Below, piece by piece: positions 10,353 to 22,087 of a stretch of 64,000 nt of DNA. Position 1 is the stretch's first letter. Every line of letters starts with the position of its first letter. Source of the stretch: Athripsodes cinereus (taxonomy: Eukaryota; Arthropoda; Insecta; Trichoptera; Leptoceridae); assembly GCA_947579605.1 (NCBI GenBank), contig OX388307.1, positions 29,799,237-29,863,236 of the forward strand. The letters run 5' to 3'. The notes beneath the pieces are model-generated. The model did not search any database. It had not been told where the DNA came from and was given only the letters and a program-made list of their open reading frames with translations. The position numbers were made by a program, and so were the translations under genes.

Positions 10353-11581
10353 TTATTCATTTAGATATATCCTTCAATTGTCATTCATTCTCTCCATATT
10401 GTGTGTATATGAAAACAAAGTTTAAAAATAAATACTGAATGATTTAGAAATGACTCCATTTTATTTACTCATCCTATTCCCTATTTCATCAAATATATGA
10501 AAACATTAAGTTATGTGGCATTGTAATTATTTTAAGAAGTAAATATAATGTTTTCTGATACTGTGTGAATAATTTCCATACATTGCCCATACAAATGTTA
10601 AATAAAGTATTTCCTACAAAATGGCCACCGTCGATTTCCCTTCCTCACTTTTTGGCTTCGCTGTCATTCATACAAATTACTATAAACGTTCCATCCCCTA
10701 CCTACATACATCCATGCAAAATAGCCTTTGCCAAGATAAAATGTCATATCAAGTGTGGTAAGTACTATGTAAGTACTTTTCAGTTCGCATAATATGTTAC
10801 TTTTTACTCCAATATTAAACTCATCTACTGTCATGTTTATATATAATGTCTCTCAAATAAAAGCCTGTAGAGGACAAGTGATCAAATTAATTTTTTTAGT
10901 AATTGTTGGTTTGCTTTATATCTAAAAGTTTTTTTTTTTTTTTTTTTTTTTTTAAAGTTTTAAATTTTTTTTTTATTTAATATTTTTTTGTTGGTTTCAG
11001 GTGTTGTCAATAAACAATGTAACATTTTATATACTGATGCCAGTAATGGATTATCTATTATGTCTGCTTCCAGTTCAAATCTCCTTGTAATCAAACTATT
11101 GATAGTGCAACAAAAAGGAAGAAATATCAGAACACCATGATATTATAAATTTTTGAATTTTAGTTAAAATAATATTTTATATAACATTTTTGTATAAAGT
11201 TTTGCCTATAAGTAGGGTTTAAGTAATACTTATCTTCCTTTTCATTATTTTTCTAATATCATGGTGAGTGCAATAAGACTCGTTTATTGACTTTTCCTTC
11301 AAAAATAAAAAATATGAAACAAAATCTAGATTCTGTTTGATGAAAAACATATCTTATCTAAAATATGACAAATTGAATATTAAATTGTAATGTAAATATA
11401 TATTTGAAAACTTCATATTTGTTTTTTCATTCATAAATTGATTTATTTTCGCTAATTCTTTATGTAATTTGAATTAGACTTGTTATGACTCAGTATAGAA
11501 TATAGATGACAGATCTCATAAGAATTCTCATGTATACGTCACAGAATTCCATACAAAACCTAGAACCCTAACTCATTTACA
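10353..11581. other. AT-rich stretch with long T tract
   Basis: Long T-rich tract at about 10928-10980. A GTTTCAG acceptor-like site near 11000 precedes a short frame reading SATKRKKYQNT; it could be a decayed exon of the THAP remnant upstream but the support is poor. Nothing else recognised. Confidence 0.35.
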
Positions 11582-11811
11582 AAAGTGAGGCAAAAAATCT
11601 ATGAATTTTTGACAGAACGGTTGGCGAAAGCGTGTGGTGTTTCCTACATTTTATGAAGTATTTCTAGCATTTTATAAAAATATATCATTTTTACATTTAT
11701 AAAAACGTAATTGGACAATTTTTGAAGTTCTTGTCGACGTTTTAAGCGATTTACCACACTTCTTTTCGCCAACCGATCTGTTAAAAGTGTCGAAAAATGG
11801 TGCCTCACTTT
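11582..11811. mobile_element. 230-bp foldback element
   Basis: AAAGTGAGGCA at 11582 pairs with TGCCTCACTTT ending at 11811. The arms continue inward imperfectly for about 55 bp, including ACGGTTGGCGAAAG against CTTTTCGCCAACCG and CGTGTGG against CCACAC. The interior is AT-rich and non-coding. No clear target duplication. Confidence 0.72.
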
Positions 11812-12271
11812 ATTACAATGAAAATACATACGAGTACTCCATCTAGGTATTATATATAAAAATCTATGGTATACGTGTGGTGTTGCGCTATAAATAGACC
11901 ACCCAACCAGAATACCTACTGTCTGTTAATATTGTGATCTGTTAAAGTGCTATATATTTTCTTTCAGCTTCCGAATCTGAAAAATCAGAAGACTGCAATA
12001 AATGACTTTCCGTGACTTAATATATAAATATAAAGGGAGCATGTATTTTTTATAGCTTTTTGCTTGTGAAATTGGAAGAGTGGCGTTGATTGTGTGTATC
12101 ATCAATTGAATGAAATTTTTGCCTTGTTAAATTATGGAGCTGGACAGTCAATATAACTACACACAGAAGTAACGAGCCTCCTCTATTCTGGAAGGTTCTT
12201 CACCGAATGTGTGACTTCGTCGAAGTCACAAGTAACGCTTTAACTGCAAGAGGTTGCTGTCCTAGGAATGA
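11812..12271. other. Unassigned non-coding stretch
   Basis: AT-rich, no frame or repeat recognised. A short inverted pair GTGACTTCGTCGAAGTCAC lies near 12210-12230. Confidence 0.35.
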
Positions 12272-12450
12272 TTTTTTTTTTTTTTTTAAATGTATCTAGG
12301 TTTGTTATAAACCCAAATACAACCTTATACACCTTTCACACTAAGCTAAAAGCTTGTGCCGTGAAAGGGGAGTTTGCCGGCATCTGGGATCGAACCACGG
12401 ACCCCTTGTTCTGAAGGCCGAGACTCTACCTCCAGGCTACCGACGAACTC
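12272..12450 (-). mobile_element. tRNA-derived SINE, near full length
   Basis: Read on the minus strand it begins GAGTTCGTCGGTAGCCTGGA with an A-box-like region, then a B-box-like GGTTCGATCCC. After GCCGGCAAACTCCCCTTTCA comes a unique body (GTGTATAAGGTTGTATTTGG) and a poly-A tail seen here as a T run at 12272-12287. The polymerase III promoter pair in the head identifies a tRNA-derived SINE. Other copies are at 27031, 29619 and 30584. Confidence 0.88.
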
Positions 12451-13149
12451 TATGAGTTTTGTACCTATGAGTCTTCCAGGCTGTTGGTAACCTGGTAGGT
12501 AGAAAAACAACACCCTTTTAGGTCAACAATGTCCCAGATATCTAAACTTATTCACTTGGGAAATCTGCAAAAAAGGCATCGTTATAAATGTATTAGCTCT
12601 CGCCAGCACCGATTCGTAAATCGAGGCGGAAAGATTTCTCCAGTATACTTGTTGTGCTTCTCTGTAGCCGTATTCCACCCACTTTAGTATATTTATCATT
12701 CCATCCACAGAGTCCACCTACAGATGTATCGAAAAAAAGGTTGTAGATTCTCGGCTAAAAATGGTTCACCAAAAATATTTAACGTAGCAAAACGGTTTTG
12801 TATGGAATTCTGTGAGCAAAACCAAGTCACAATAAATGTCATTGATTTGTCATATATAAAAATCTATGGATTTGTCAAAAATATTATTTTTTTTATTTAT
12901 TCTAGCCATACACAACTATAACGTTTTTGGCCAAACACTTTAATATTCCATAGACAATATAAATTGTTTCGTTTCTATGGCAGTGGAAATACGGGCTGCG
13001 TAAAATTAATGTAAATAGGTATATGAATTTTCTGTATAATATTGAATACGTTTGGTAAGGCTCTGATTCAACCATGGATATTTTATTTGTGATAGGGTTT
13101 TTCATTTAGTCGGGGTTAATTTTAAATATTATTAGTAAGGCATGTTATT
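12451..13149. other. Unassigned non-coding stretch
   Basis: The minus-strand frame at 12523-12717 and the plus-strand frame at 12724-12921 lack recognisable domains. AT-rich, no element ends. Confidence 0.35.
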
Positions 13150-13890
13150 TATTCCTATTCTCCCATGGACCCCCAGGAAAAGAATTGGTCTCTCACTCTT
13201 TTCGGTAAGTTTTTGAGTGCCCTTTAAAAGGCAGGTGTTCGAAAAAATAAAGACATTTTACATAATTGATTTTGTTTGACCTAGTTGTTTTTATTAATTT
13301 ATTATAAGGTTTTAGCTTTCTTTTTTTTATTTTTGCTAACTTCAATAATTCTATTGTTTTATATCTCATTGGTATTTCTGCCATAACACAGCCCTATGGC
13401 TAGTGTGGAAGACATTTTTTTATCAGATTGTGTTAAGTATGTTCAACTGTGTGATTATGTAAATAATATAAAGACGATATTATTTGAATAAAGATTATTA
13501 TTATTATCTCATATCTCATTTATTTAACAAAACAATATTAGATTCTACATTTTGAACACAATATAAGATTAACAATAAAATTTAAATATAACATTAAGTA
13601 ACAAAAACCATAAAATATTAAAATAAATGTATATATTCAAAATGTAGAACCCCAACATTATTCGAGTTATTTCCTCCATGATATTCTATGAAATAGTACA
13701 ATCATGGGAGATCACTTACAGAGCTACAGGGACAAAAACCTTCTTACTATCCTTATTATTATTTTAAAATCAGTAATGAGGTTTGCCGTCCATCCTGAAT
13801 ATCTTTATTATTTTGTTGGCACAGAGAAGACACATTGTATATTTATAACATGCAGCTCGTCTGCTGGATATTCTTATCGTGGGATATGAA
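13150..13890 (+). repeat. Family A repeat split by an insertion
   Basis: The 5' half is at 13155-13260 (AAGAATTGGTCTCTCACTC, then AAAAGGCAGGTGTTCGAAA). The 3' half resumes at about 13770-13890 (ATGAGGTTTGCCGTCC, TTGGCACAGAGAAGA, GCAGCTCGTCTGCTGG). About 500 bp lie between, including a LINE-type tail ending in AATAAAG(ATT)n at about 13508 and a short inverted pair TAGATTCTACATTTTGAA / TTCAAAATGTAGAA (13547 and 13636). Non-coding. Confidence 0.7.
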
Positions 13891-13945
13891 GTGATAATTT
13901 ATTTAAATTCATTCATAGCAATTAGCCGTAGGTATTTTTTAACGT

Positions 13946-14077
13946 GGGTTAGTTGGAAGATATTACGCTTCAGCGATAAACTCGCCCATTGCACAAAATT
14001 ATGTATTCAGTGGTAATGTTGTCATGTTTTTTATTCTTGTATACTAATTTTGTGCAATAAAGATTATTATTATTATG
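13946..14077 (+). mobile_element. Hairpin-tail LINE end
   Basis: GGGTTAGTTGGAAGATATTA, then a GCGATAAACTCGCCCATTGC block, ending in GTGCAATAAAG and (ATT)n. It is the closest relative of the tails at 112-249 and 44076-44191. The stem is weakened here (TATTACGCTTCAGCGATA). Confidence 0.78.
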
Positions 14078-14195
14078 TAAATTATTTATTTATAGATTTA
14101 AAATTTCTTCTCTTTGGGTTCCTATATTTTTAATTTTTTTTTTTTTTTTTATTATTTGGGTAGGCATAGACCTACTTTTTTTATGTTGATTTTTA

Positions 14196-14335
14196 GGGTT
14201 GACTGGAAGACGTTGCCTAGCAACAAGTCCGCCTTTTGGCCAAATTTTGTTAATTGTCACGTTTTGTAATGTTGTATTTTATTGTTTATGTATTTGTGTA
14301 AAATTATGGTCAATAAAGTTTTATTTATTTATAAA
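14196..14335 (+). mobile_element. Hairpin-tail LINE end, divergent stem
   Basis: GGGTTGACTGGAAGACGTTG begins it. The stem GTTGC-CTA-GCAAC is followed by AAGTCCGCC, and the tail is CAATAAAG with (TTTA)n. The stem sequence differs from neighbouring tails but still pairs. Confidence 0.72.
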
Positions 14336-14657
14336 TAAGTAAATTTCTACATCTGAAAGTGTTACATCTCTTCCCAATTACCCCGAGTGATTTATTTGTT
14401 TTAGCGCCAAGTAGAACACATAGCTCACATTTATTATTTATTCTCTCTTACCATCCGTAGGCCATTGATTTGGCACTTGGAATCGTCAGGCAATTATATC
14501 GTTTTTTTTACAAATGACAAAATGATCAAATTACAACAATACAATAAATAAATAAATAAATTTAAATTTCATTGAATCAAAGTTTTTCGAGTGTAAAAGG
14601 CCCAAAATAAGTGATCCCGTGAGGTATCAGAAATTCACATCATGCGGTCCAGTACAG

Positions 14658-15393
14658 CAGAGGTTTCCAAACTTTCCAGATATAGTAGGGCCATACTGAA
14701 TATTCCAGAAAGTTTCAAGGGCCAAATCTTCTTGGCATTTTGTATAATTTCTAAATTGGTCGCTGAGTACGCGCCCTGAGTATCAACGTAGGTACTTGCA
14801 CATACTATACTCTTTACCATCTAAACGTAACTAATGATGGTGAAATCGCAGGATGTTCACTTGTTTATAATGTTAGTTGGATTAATTTAAACTATTTATT
14901 AGTTATTATGCTTACATAAATTAATTTTTCTGCGTTTTAAACTTGTCATTAGTTTTAACATAGCAAGTAAATAAAACCAATAAGTTGCCCAATAAGAGAC
15001 TCATACGATTTGTATTACAAGATAACTCAAGTCCAGTATCCGATCAACATGTCTTGCGTACTGCACACTGATACCTCTCTGTATACCTATCTCAAAATTT
15101 TAAAATCTGTCATTTTTTTATTATCTTATAGATTAATGCCTTAATATTACGTGATACCTTCTAAAAATATTGTACTTGGCACAAATCGTCCCACGAGGGA
15201 CGGGATGCTGTAATCTTAATAAATAAAACCGAGTTATTATCTTACTCTGTTTTTGAATCAAGTGTTACGCAGCTACAAAAAGACATTAGCTATCGCGGGC
15301 CGGATTGATAACATTAATAATTTATTGTCGCGGGCCAGATTGATAACACTGGCGGGCAGAATAATTCACGCGGGCCGTAGTTTGGAGACGCAA
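14658..15393. mobile_element. Decayed hAT-like non-autonomous element
   Basis: The left end CAGAGGTTTCCAAACTTTCC resembles common hAT termini. The right end carries three GCGGGCC words (15295-15375) and then CGTAGTTTGGAGACGC, an imperfect inverse of the left end. An 8-bp duplication could not be confirmed. The internal frame at 14635-14820 is shadow sequence of the left end. Confidence 0.5.
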
Positions 15394-15960
15394 CAGTATA
15401 GTATAATTCTCTCATCTATGTATATATCATGCAGATATGATGTACTGTTATGTTTTCTTAAGTTATTAGTTTTATAAATTTGATTAGGAAAGTTGATTGG
15501 TAAAGAAACAATATTTGTTTAGATTATACACATGTATATTGTTGTTTACACTATTATAATATGTGAGTAACGTTATAAGTAGGCGATTTTTAAAATGTCT
15601 AGCCTGAAGGCCATTACATATCATAGGTACGAATATGGGTAGTTTGAATATTGAATAGAGAGACACCTCACACCCAAATATCCCAGGAGTCGAGAACTCC
15701 TATTTATCAGCAGAAAAGTTAGTTCGAATAAATAAAAAAAAAAAATCTTTTTAGGGACATAGCGAAACTTTCGGGATCGGCAACGGTTTGTTGAAATCGA
15801 TCGCGACTTATATACAATCAAGTAACAGAAGTTTAAAAACATTTAAAATATCTCGAAACTGTTTCATAGTAATCGTTCAAGATAAAAATAAATAAATAAT
15901 ATTATAAATGCTTATTTGGGAAAATAAATAAACAAATTTATGAAGTTCCACACGAGAAAT
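15394..15960. other. Unassigned non-coding stretch
   Basis: AT-rich. Minus-strand frames at 15484-15842 show no domains. No repeat ends seen. Confidence 0.35.
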
Positions 15961-16445
15961 ATTTCCAGTAAAATATATGTAATGGGTAACAATCCATTGG
16001 ATTGGTTTGCAACGAGTTTGGACTTTCTTCCCCATTCCTCCCTATTCTCAGCCTGTCTCTTCAACTCCACGTATGAGCCACAGCTCATGTCCCTCTTCAG
16101 TTGGTCCATATAAGCGTCTCTCGGTCGGCCTCTGCCATTTGTGCCTTCGGTCCTACCCTCTGCGATTGCGATGAGCAGTCCTGGGTGCCTGATGTTGTGG
16201 CCAATCCAGTTTGCTCGTTGTTGGCTGATTCTTTTGAGGAGTTGCTTTTTTTCGCCAACCCTGGTTAACACTTCTTCGTTTTCGACGTGTTCCGACCAAT
16301 GAATCTTCAGCATGCGTCTATATCACCACAATTCAAAGGCCGGTAGCCGTCCGCTTTCACTCTTGCTGATGGTCCACGTCTCGCAACCATATAGCAAAAT
16401 GCTCTATACAAAGGCTTTAGTGAGATTCTTCCTCACGCTTAAATC
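15961..16445 (-). pseudogene. LINE C-terminus, WSEHVENEEVL family, copy 1
   Basis: From about 16445 down it encodes the region before YRRMLKIHWSEHVENEEVLT. ISQQRANWIGHNIRHPGLL follows, then RTEGTNGRGRPRDAYMDQLK and a WxR motif. These are LINE ORF2 C-terminal landmarks: AFEMW-type helix, L(K/R)IxWxEHV, WIGH and GRGRPR. A stop breaks the upstream part near 16313-16330. A second, longer copy is at 59185-59790, about nine-tenths similar by eye. RT catalytic residues are absent. Confidence 0.82.
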
Positions 16446-16752
16446 ATCCAGTATAATAAGATCAGTATTTTTCGAAATAATTTAATAAATGGTGATTAAC
16501 AGAACAGTAGGTACCTGTGTAACAAATTAAGCAGCGACAAAATATTATTATTATTCAATGATCTCACGTCTAACAATATCAATGAATCATTAAATTATTG
16601 CAGCTTCACTTACATAGGTACATTTGTAACATGAAATAACTAGTTCAGTTCGCTACAATAAATTGACTCTTGTTATCAAAGGTTAACTTGCTAAAATTTA
16701 CATTAAAATCTCAGGCATTCCTTTTTGTTGCGGCGAATGAGTTGGTACCAAA
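16446..16752. other. Unassigned non-coding stretch
   Basis: Short AT-rich gap with no recognised frame or repeat. Confidence 0.35.
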
Positions 16753-17068
16753 CAGTGATATGTTACAACTAGATTCGCAATGTCATACAAATATTCTCTA
16801 AAAATGTGTACCCACCCGTCGAGGTACAATACCTGAGTAATATATATTCATCTCTTTTCTTTTGTATATATTCATCTCTATCTACCGGCCTTTGTCGTCT
16901 GTTATAATTCCCATTCTCATATTGTCTATCTCTTGTTATCTACAAACAATTTATATGTGTGTCGCTTTTTTTCAAACTAAAAATTGCGGCACCAAGGACC
17001 GCAACGAGATTTTATTGATGGTACATGTTTGAGATTCATATTGCAAATCTAGGTATAACATATCACTG
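16753..17068. mobile_element. 316-bp hAT MITE, copy 1
   Basis: Ends are CAGTGATATGTTACAACTAG and, inverted, CAGTGATATGTTATACCTAG. A perfect 8-bp duplication GTACCAAA flanks it (16745-16752 and 17069-17076). The interior is non-coding. A copy of the same length lies in opposite orientation at 36663-36978 and differs at only a few positions by eye. Confidence 0.93.
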
Positions 17069-17076
17069 GTACCAAA

Positions 17077-17949
17077 GTGGAGTTTGTCTATTTGTCTGAT
17101 TTCATACAAAGTTTGCTGATTTCGGAATGTTTTATTGTGGAATAGAATCTTTCAGTACGTTTAAAGTTTATTTGTCAAATTGAATGAAATTTGACATTCT
17201 CTGAAAATTATTCAAATATCAAACTAAATAACGTCTACATAAAATAAATCAAATGACATTTTATATCCTTATTATCGCTGACATGAATATTTTAGATGAA
17301 CTCACTTTTCGAATTGTGTCTTACCCTATTTGAATTTTATCTCTTTGACGTGATTTTACCAATGTTTTAAATATTTACTAGCTTATTTTGACACACCATA
17401 ATTAACTCATTAGATAGACCTTTTTTTATTAATTCTTATTGTTTTGTTTTTATTTTCATCTTGACTAATGAATTTGCAATGTACCTGTGTGATTGTGTAT
17501 GATTGTTTTTTGTTGTTGTTGTCTGTCTTACTTTGTGAACATGTAAAAGGCTCACGCCGTATATGATTTTAAATAAATAAATAAATAAATATCTGAGCGA
17601 TAATATTATGGGATATTTTATAAGTAGATGACATACCTAATAATATGGCGCCCTTGAGGTTATGTAATGAGTAAACGGCCCTTTACAAATTGTTCATGTG
17701 TATATTATAACTGCAAGAACTGCACTTATTATTGAAAAGACAGATAACTGAAAATAAAAAATATACCTACCTTATTATTTTTGAAAGCCGTTTTCCGGAT
17801 CGAATACATAATTAGAAAAAATCTTCGTGATATTAAAAAAAACATGCTGATTATACTCAAAATGTACCTTTGTCATTTATTATTTAGCCACATTTAGCAA
17901 TAAACGGTAAATATTTAAAATATTATTCGCCTTTGACGTCTTTGTCAAA
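17077..17949. other. AT-rich stretch with a LINE-type tail
   Basis: At about 17450-17590 a 3'-UTR-like segment with GGCTCACGCCGTATATGA ends in (AAAT)n and resembles a LINE tail. The rest is AT-rich without genes. Confidence 0.4.
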
Positions 17950-18115
17950 AGAATGAAGCACTGTGAAAGAGGGACGGTTTCCTCACCCCGACATTCTTAA
18001 AACATGCCTTAACTTAGACCATCGTCTCTCCTGTATTACAGAGGAAACAGATCTATGATGGCGCACAGTATCATTTGTGTCATGCTCACACCACCCTACG
18101 TCCACAATAAGACAC
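17950..18115 (-). pseudogene. Decayed GAT-tail LINE fragment
   Basis: The minus strand retains CTCTGTAATACAGGAGAGAC, then GATGGTCTAAG and CATGTTTTAAGAATG, the same words as in 980-1035 of the LINE at 845-1260. A deletion then joins them to the CCGTCCCTCTTTCACA region. Many stops. Confidence 0.65.
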
Positions 18116-18499
18116 TATAATGTATACATTTAGAATATGCCTTCCTTTTGACAGAAAATCTTTATATTTTGCTATAAGTGGGCGTTCATATCAGGTAGGA
18201 GTAGGTACCTATAAATTTCGCAAATTTATTCTATTTTTATGATAATCAATTAATTTGTTCTTTATTTCTTCACAAATTATGTCAGTTCTAATTTATCGGC
18301 TGGACAAATTCACGACTCAATATATTAAAAATATAAGTAATACTCCAATCTTAATGAATTAGGCACACTTGAATAAACTTTATGATATTATTCTGAAAAA
18401 AATATCTGAAAATACTCACTTCAAGGTGGAATAATTCAAATTTAGAAGGTACATCTATATATTTTTAGACACAGCTAGTCCCATTTTATAGGAAATTTC

Positions 18500-19070
18500 G
18501 TGATGTTATAGATAAACGTATGTTACGTGTTATATACAGTGCTGTTGCAGATAAACGTTTGTTACGTGTTACATACCGTGCTGTTACAGATATGTGAACA
18601 TAATATTTAACGTTTACATACCGTGATGTTACAGATATACGTATGATACGTTTACATACCGTGATGTTACAGATAAACGTATATTAAGTAATACAAACCG
18701 TGCTGTTACAGATATGTAAACATATGTAATATTATGTAACGTTTACATACCGTGATGTTACAGATATACGAATGATACGTTTACATACCGCGATGTTACA
18801 GATATACGAATGATACGTTTACATACCGTGATGTTACAGATAAACGTATATTAAGTGTTACAAACTTACAAACCATGCTGTTACAGATATGTTAGCGTAA
18901 TACGTAACGTTTACATACCGTGATGTTACAGATACACGAATGATTCGTTTACATACCGTGATGTTAAAGATATACGTATGTTAAGTGTTACAAACCATGC
19001 TGTTACAGATATGTTAACGTTATACGTAACGTTTACATACCGTGATGTTACAGATAAGCGTATGAGATAT
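18500..19070 (+). repeat. Minisatellite, GATGTTACAGATA units
   Basis: About 570 bp of imperfect tandem units built from ACATACCGTGATGTTACAGA and TAAACGTATGTTACGT-like words. Units alternate between GTGATGTTACAG and GTGCTGTTACAG, and between short (about 37 bp) and longer spacers, so there is a higher-order pattern. No frame runs through it. It is too variable and has no uniform spacers, so it is not a CRISPR array. Confidence 0.9.
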
Positions 19071-19254
19071 TTAGCATTGTGATTCAGTGACATGGTGTGC
19101 AAGCTATTTTGAATATTGATTTTAAGTTACAAATAGAGTAGTTTGTATTCAATGCAGGTACATTGTTGACTTCCTTACTTGTGGAAGACGCCGTAATAAT
19201 TTAGAGAGATAATCTCTTTTGTTCTTAATTTTGATGAGAGTTTTTTTTAAGATA

Positions 19255-19410
19255 TGCATCCAAAAAAGGAATGACATCAATCGACACGTTTTTGTCAACT
19301 GGATGCAGTCGGCGCATGATAGAATGGCGGGGAAGGAAATGGAGGAGGCGTTCGTCCAAGAGTGGACGGGAGTAAGCTGATACGAAGAAGAAGAAGATGA
19401 AGAAGAAGAA
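19255..19410 (+). pseudogene. LINE 3' end with GAA tail
   Basis: One frame reads NWMQSAHDRMAGKEMEEAFV, then QEWTGVS and a stop, a pattern like the DR.xW..LEEAFxQEW end of some LINE ORF2s. It is followed by (GAA)n at about 19384-19411. Confidence 0.5.
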
Positions 19411-19411
19411 G

Positions 19412-20993
19412 GTGTCCATTAATTTGTATATTTTTTTATTTTTTTAACATATTTCAAGGGACAAACAGTCAGCACAGTAAACATTACAAAAATCAATATT
19501 ACACACAATATAGACCACAAGAGTCCCCCTGTATTACCATAGTATAAAATTCGATGACACTAAAACAAGGAAATACTTTACAACAGTAGGTACAACCTAA
19601 TAGAATAATCAAAAAACAATAAAATAAAAAACAACCAACAAATCAAACAATAAAGTAAGAAAACAACATAATACAATAACAGATGATAAAGTTAAAAATC
19701 AATTCAAATAATTAAAAAAAGTAAAATACAATAATAAATAATAAATTCAACAAATCAATTAAGAAGACTTAAAAGTATCCATTATTTTAATTAAAAAATT
19801 AATTATAGCAATTAGTTATAAAATCAACAAATCAATCAAGAAGATTAAAAATAATGTAATACAACAATGAATTAAAACAAAATCAAGAAATTAAATAACG
19901 AATCTAAACAATAATATTTAAAATAAAGAAAAACTAGCTAAACTAATAATAAAAACAAAGTACAATAGAAATTTACGATAAGTTATAAAATTAACATGTA
20001 AAATAATAAATTCAAATCATATCAGCCATTGTACCTTTGAATTAAGTTTAGTGCCATTTGATATCCATTGAAAAAGTTTTTATCACTACTTTGAGTCTCT
20101 TGAGTGAGTTTTGCAGGAAGAAGTCGTTATTGTTGACTATCATAATCTTATTATTAACCAAATAAATAATATTTAAGAACGGTATGTTTGTACGTATATA
20201 TAGGTACTTATATATTACACTTTCATCCTTCTTCAAAAATTTTCGCTTTCATACGCAATGTCGATGGTGTAGATGCTGGATCTGAGAAGAATGGTAGGTA
20301 AAAACATTAATTTCAACAAAAAATATTGTTTTTCAATACTCTGCTGCGTAATGATGAATTATGTAAACAGTAGACAGAATGAAATAAATAGAAAAAAAAC
20401 ATTCAATTTATTGAAAATATAAAAATATTCAGCGAGGCAGTTTATTAATTTTAGTTTGTAAAATGAATTATAATTCGTATTGAAATATTGTTTGGTTAAA
20501 ATATTGTTATTACAATTTTCTTTAATATTTTCATTAGATTCTTAGTAGATTTGCATTATTACAACCCTTGCATTAATAATGTCTACAATGTTTTTGGTCA
20601 GTTTGATATTATAAGCGGGTTCTAAGCTAGGTATTAATGAATGCAAAATTTATTGAAATTCTCTCAAGTATTCGCCCATTTTCAAAAGGTCTAATAATAA
20701 AGTTTCTTTTTCAGTGTTACGTAGTTCCAAAACTTTCTTTTCTTTCGAATTTTCGAAAGTTTCTAGATGCCATAATGACCTCTTCTCCATAGAGCAAACT
20801 TTACGAAATTGCCTCTTTATTCATAAGTTCGCTAACCCTTTTCAAAGTTGTGTAAAGTGACGAAAAACGACACCTATTAAGCAACAATATTCCTGTTACT
20901 TGTGTAACTATTGTAAAACGTTCGAGTGCTTGTGCATAAATAAAGCTTCGTAAACTTCCATACTTTATTCGAATATTTGAGAAGAGTTAGTTG
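19412..20993. other. A-rich low-complexity stretch
   Basis: 19600-20030 is dominated by AATAAAATTAAACAAATCAA-like words with few G or C. 20030-20990 is AT-rich, with a GAATTTTCGAAAGTTTC patch near 20750. No gene recognised. Confidence 0.45.
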
Positions 20994-21075
20994 GATGCTA
21001 CCTATCAAGTTCCTTCGATAAACTCTCCTATCAAAGAAGATTACGTGTTCTTATTTATTTATTTATATCATATTT
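20994..21075 (+). mobile_element. Hairpin-tail LINE end, divergent
   Basis: GAGTTAGTTGGATGCTACCT, then TATCAAG...TTCGATAAACTCTCC and a (TTTA)n tail. Only the layout of the family (GTTAGTTGG, loop, GATAAACTC, A-rich tail) is kept. Confidence 0.55.
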
Positions 21076-21454
21076 AAATCAAATAATATACTGGAAAATT
21101 TCAATATTTCAAAATTTCGATACTTCATATGCATATGGACGTTCTCAAACAAACATATTGGCAAACTCCCCAGTGGAAAGGGCTATTCAAATGTTTAATG
21201 GTCTGGCTGGAGAAATTGATATCTTTAACGTGACTATGCTGAATCTATAAAAAAAAATTTGAGGATATTATATAGTAGTTATGTTGTCGTTTGGATATCG
21301 TTTAGGATTAACTTCTGGGATCGTATTGGCCTTCAGCTGTAATGATCCTTGTAAGGATCGTCTTATTGTCAGTAATAATAATAAGTATGTATATTTTATA
21401 TCACCCGTGGACTTCCCGGTAAGAAATATGTAGGAAGAAGTATAAGACAACCAA

Positions 21455-21572
21455 TTTAGCGATGATACATGCCATCAATCTTGAATATTTTTTTATCGAC
21501 AGGGAGAAGACCAGCTGTATGTTTATTACGTGCAGTTAGTCCGAGGGCTACCCCACTTGTAGGGTATGAAAG
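21455..21572 (+). repeat. Family A repeat, 3' half
   Basis: GCGATGATACATGCCATCAA, then GGGAGAAGACCAGCTG, ATGTTTATTACGTGCAG and CTACCCCACTTGTAGGGTAT. Matches 40925-41045. Confidence 0.72.
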
Positions 21573-21599
21573 TATTTTTATACATAATTGATAAACTCT

Positions 21600-21850
21600 C
21601 TATGTGAAAAGGGCATTGGACTCAATAGCAAAAGAGAAGATGGCAGGTAGACCCCTAAAATCCTGAAGTGGGAGGGCATGAAAAGCATAAGAAGACCCTA
21701 AAAATATGCAATGATGACTTGTTGGGTTGATAAAGCGATGGGAAAGAGATGGGCTCGTATTGCTCGAGACAGAAAATAATTGAATAAATTGAAGAGGCCT
21801 ATATCCAGCAGTGGAGAGATGAAGGCTAGTAGTTAATAAGTATAATAAAT
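21600..21850 (+). pseudogene. Decayed LINE C-terminus (LEEAYIQQW type)
   Basis: Across shifted frames one can read a W.DD..... stretch, then GKEMGSYCSRQK followed by IE.IEEAYIQQWRDEG. The W-x-D-D and LEEAYIQQW landmarks match a LINE ORF2 C-terminus common in moths. Several stops. Confidence 0.6.
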
Positions 21851-22087
21851 ACAATGGTAGATATTTACTTATTACAATACAACAACATATTTTGTGTTTT
21901 TCACGGTATGAATATTCGGAACTATGTATTTCACACAGAGTTGAAAGTTGAATAGTGTGGGATTTCACTTATACAGAGGGTGGCCAAATTAATGTACTCA
22001 CTTAATTTTCTTTTGCATATCTTTACCTTGCAGTAGTTTTTATATTTTGAGTGATATCAAACTATTTATTTCTGCAACTGATTACTG

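Noticed and set aside
18500..19070. Tandem array considered as a CRISPR
   Set aside because: Units vary in length and sequence, there are no uniform unique spacers, and the context is eukaryotic.
21600..21968. 122-residue minus-strand frame
   Set aside because: It runs antisense to a decayed plus-strand LINE C-terminus and has no domain of its own.
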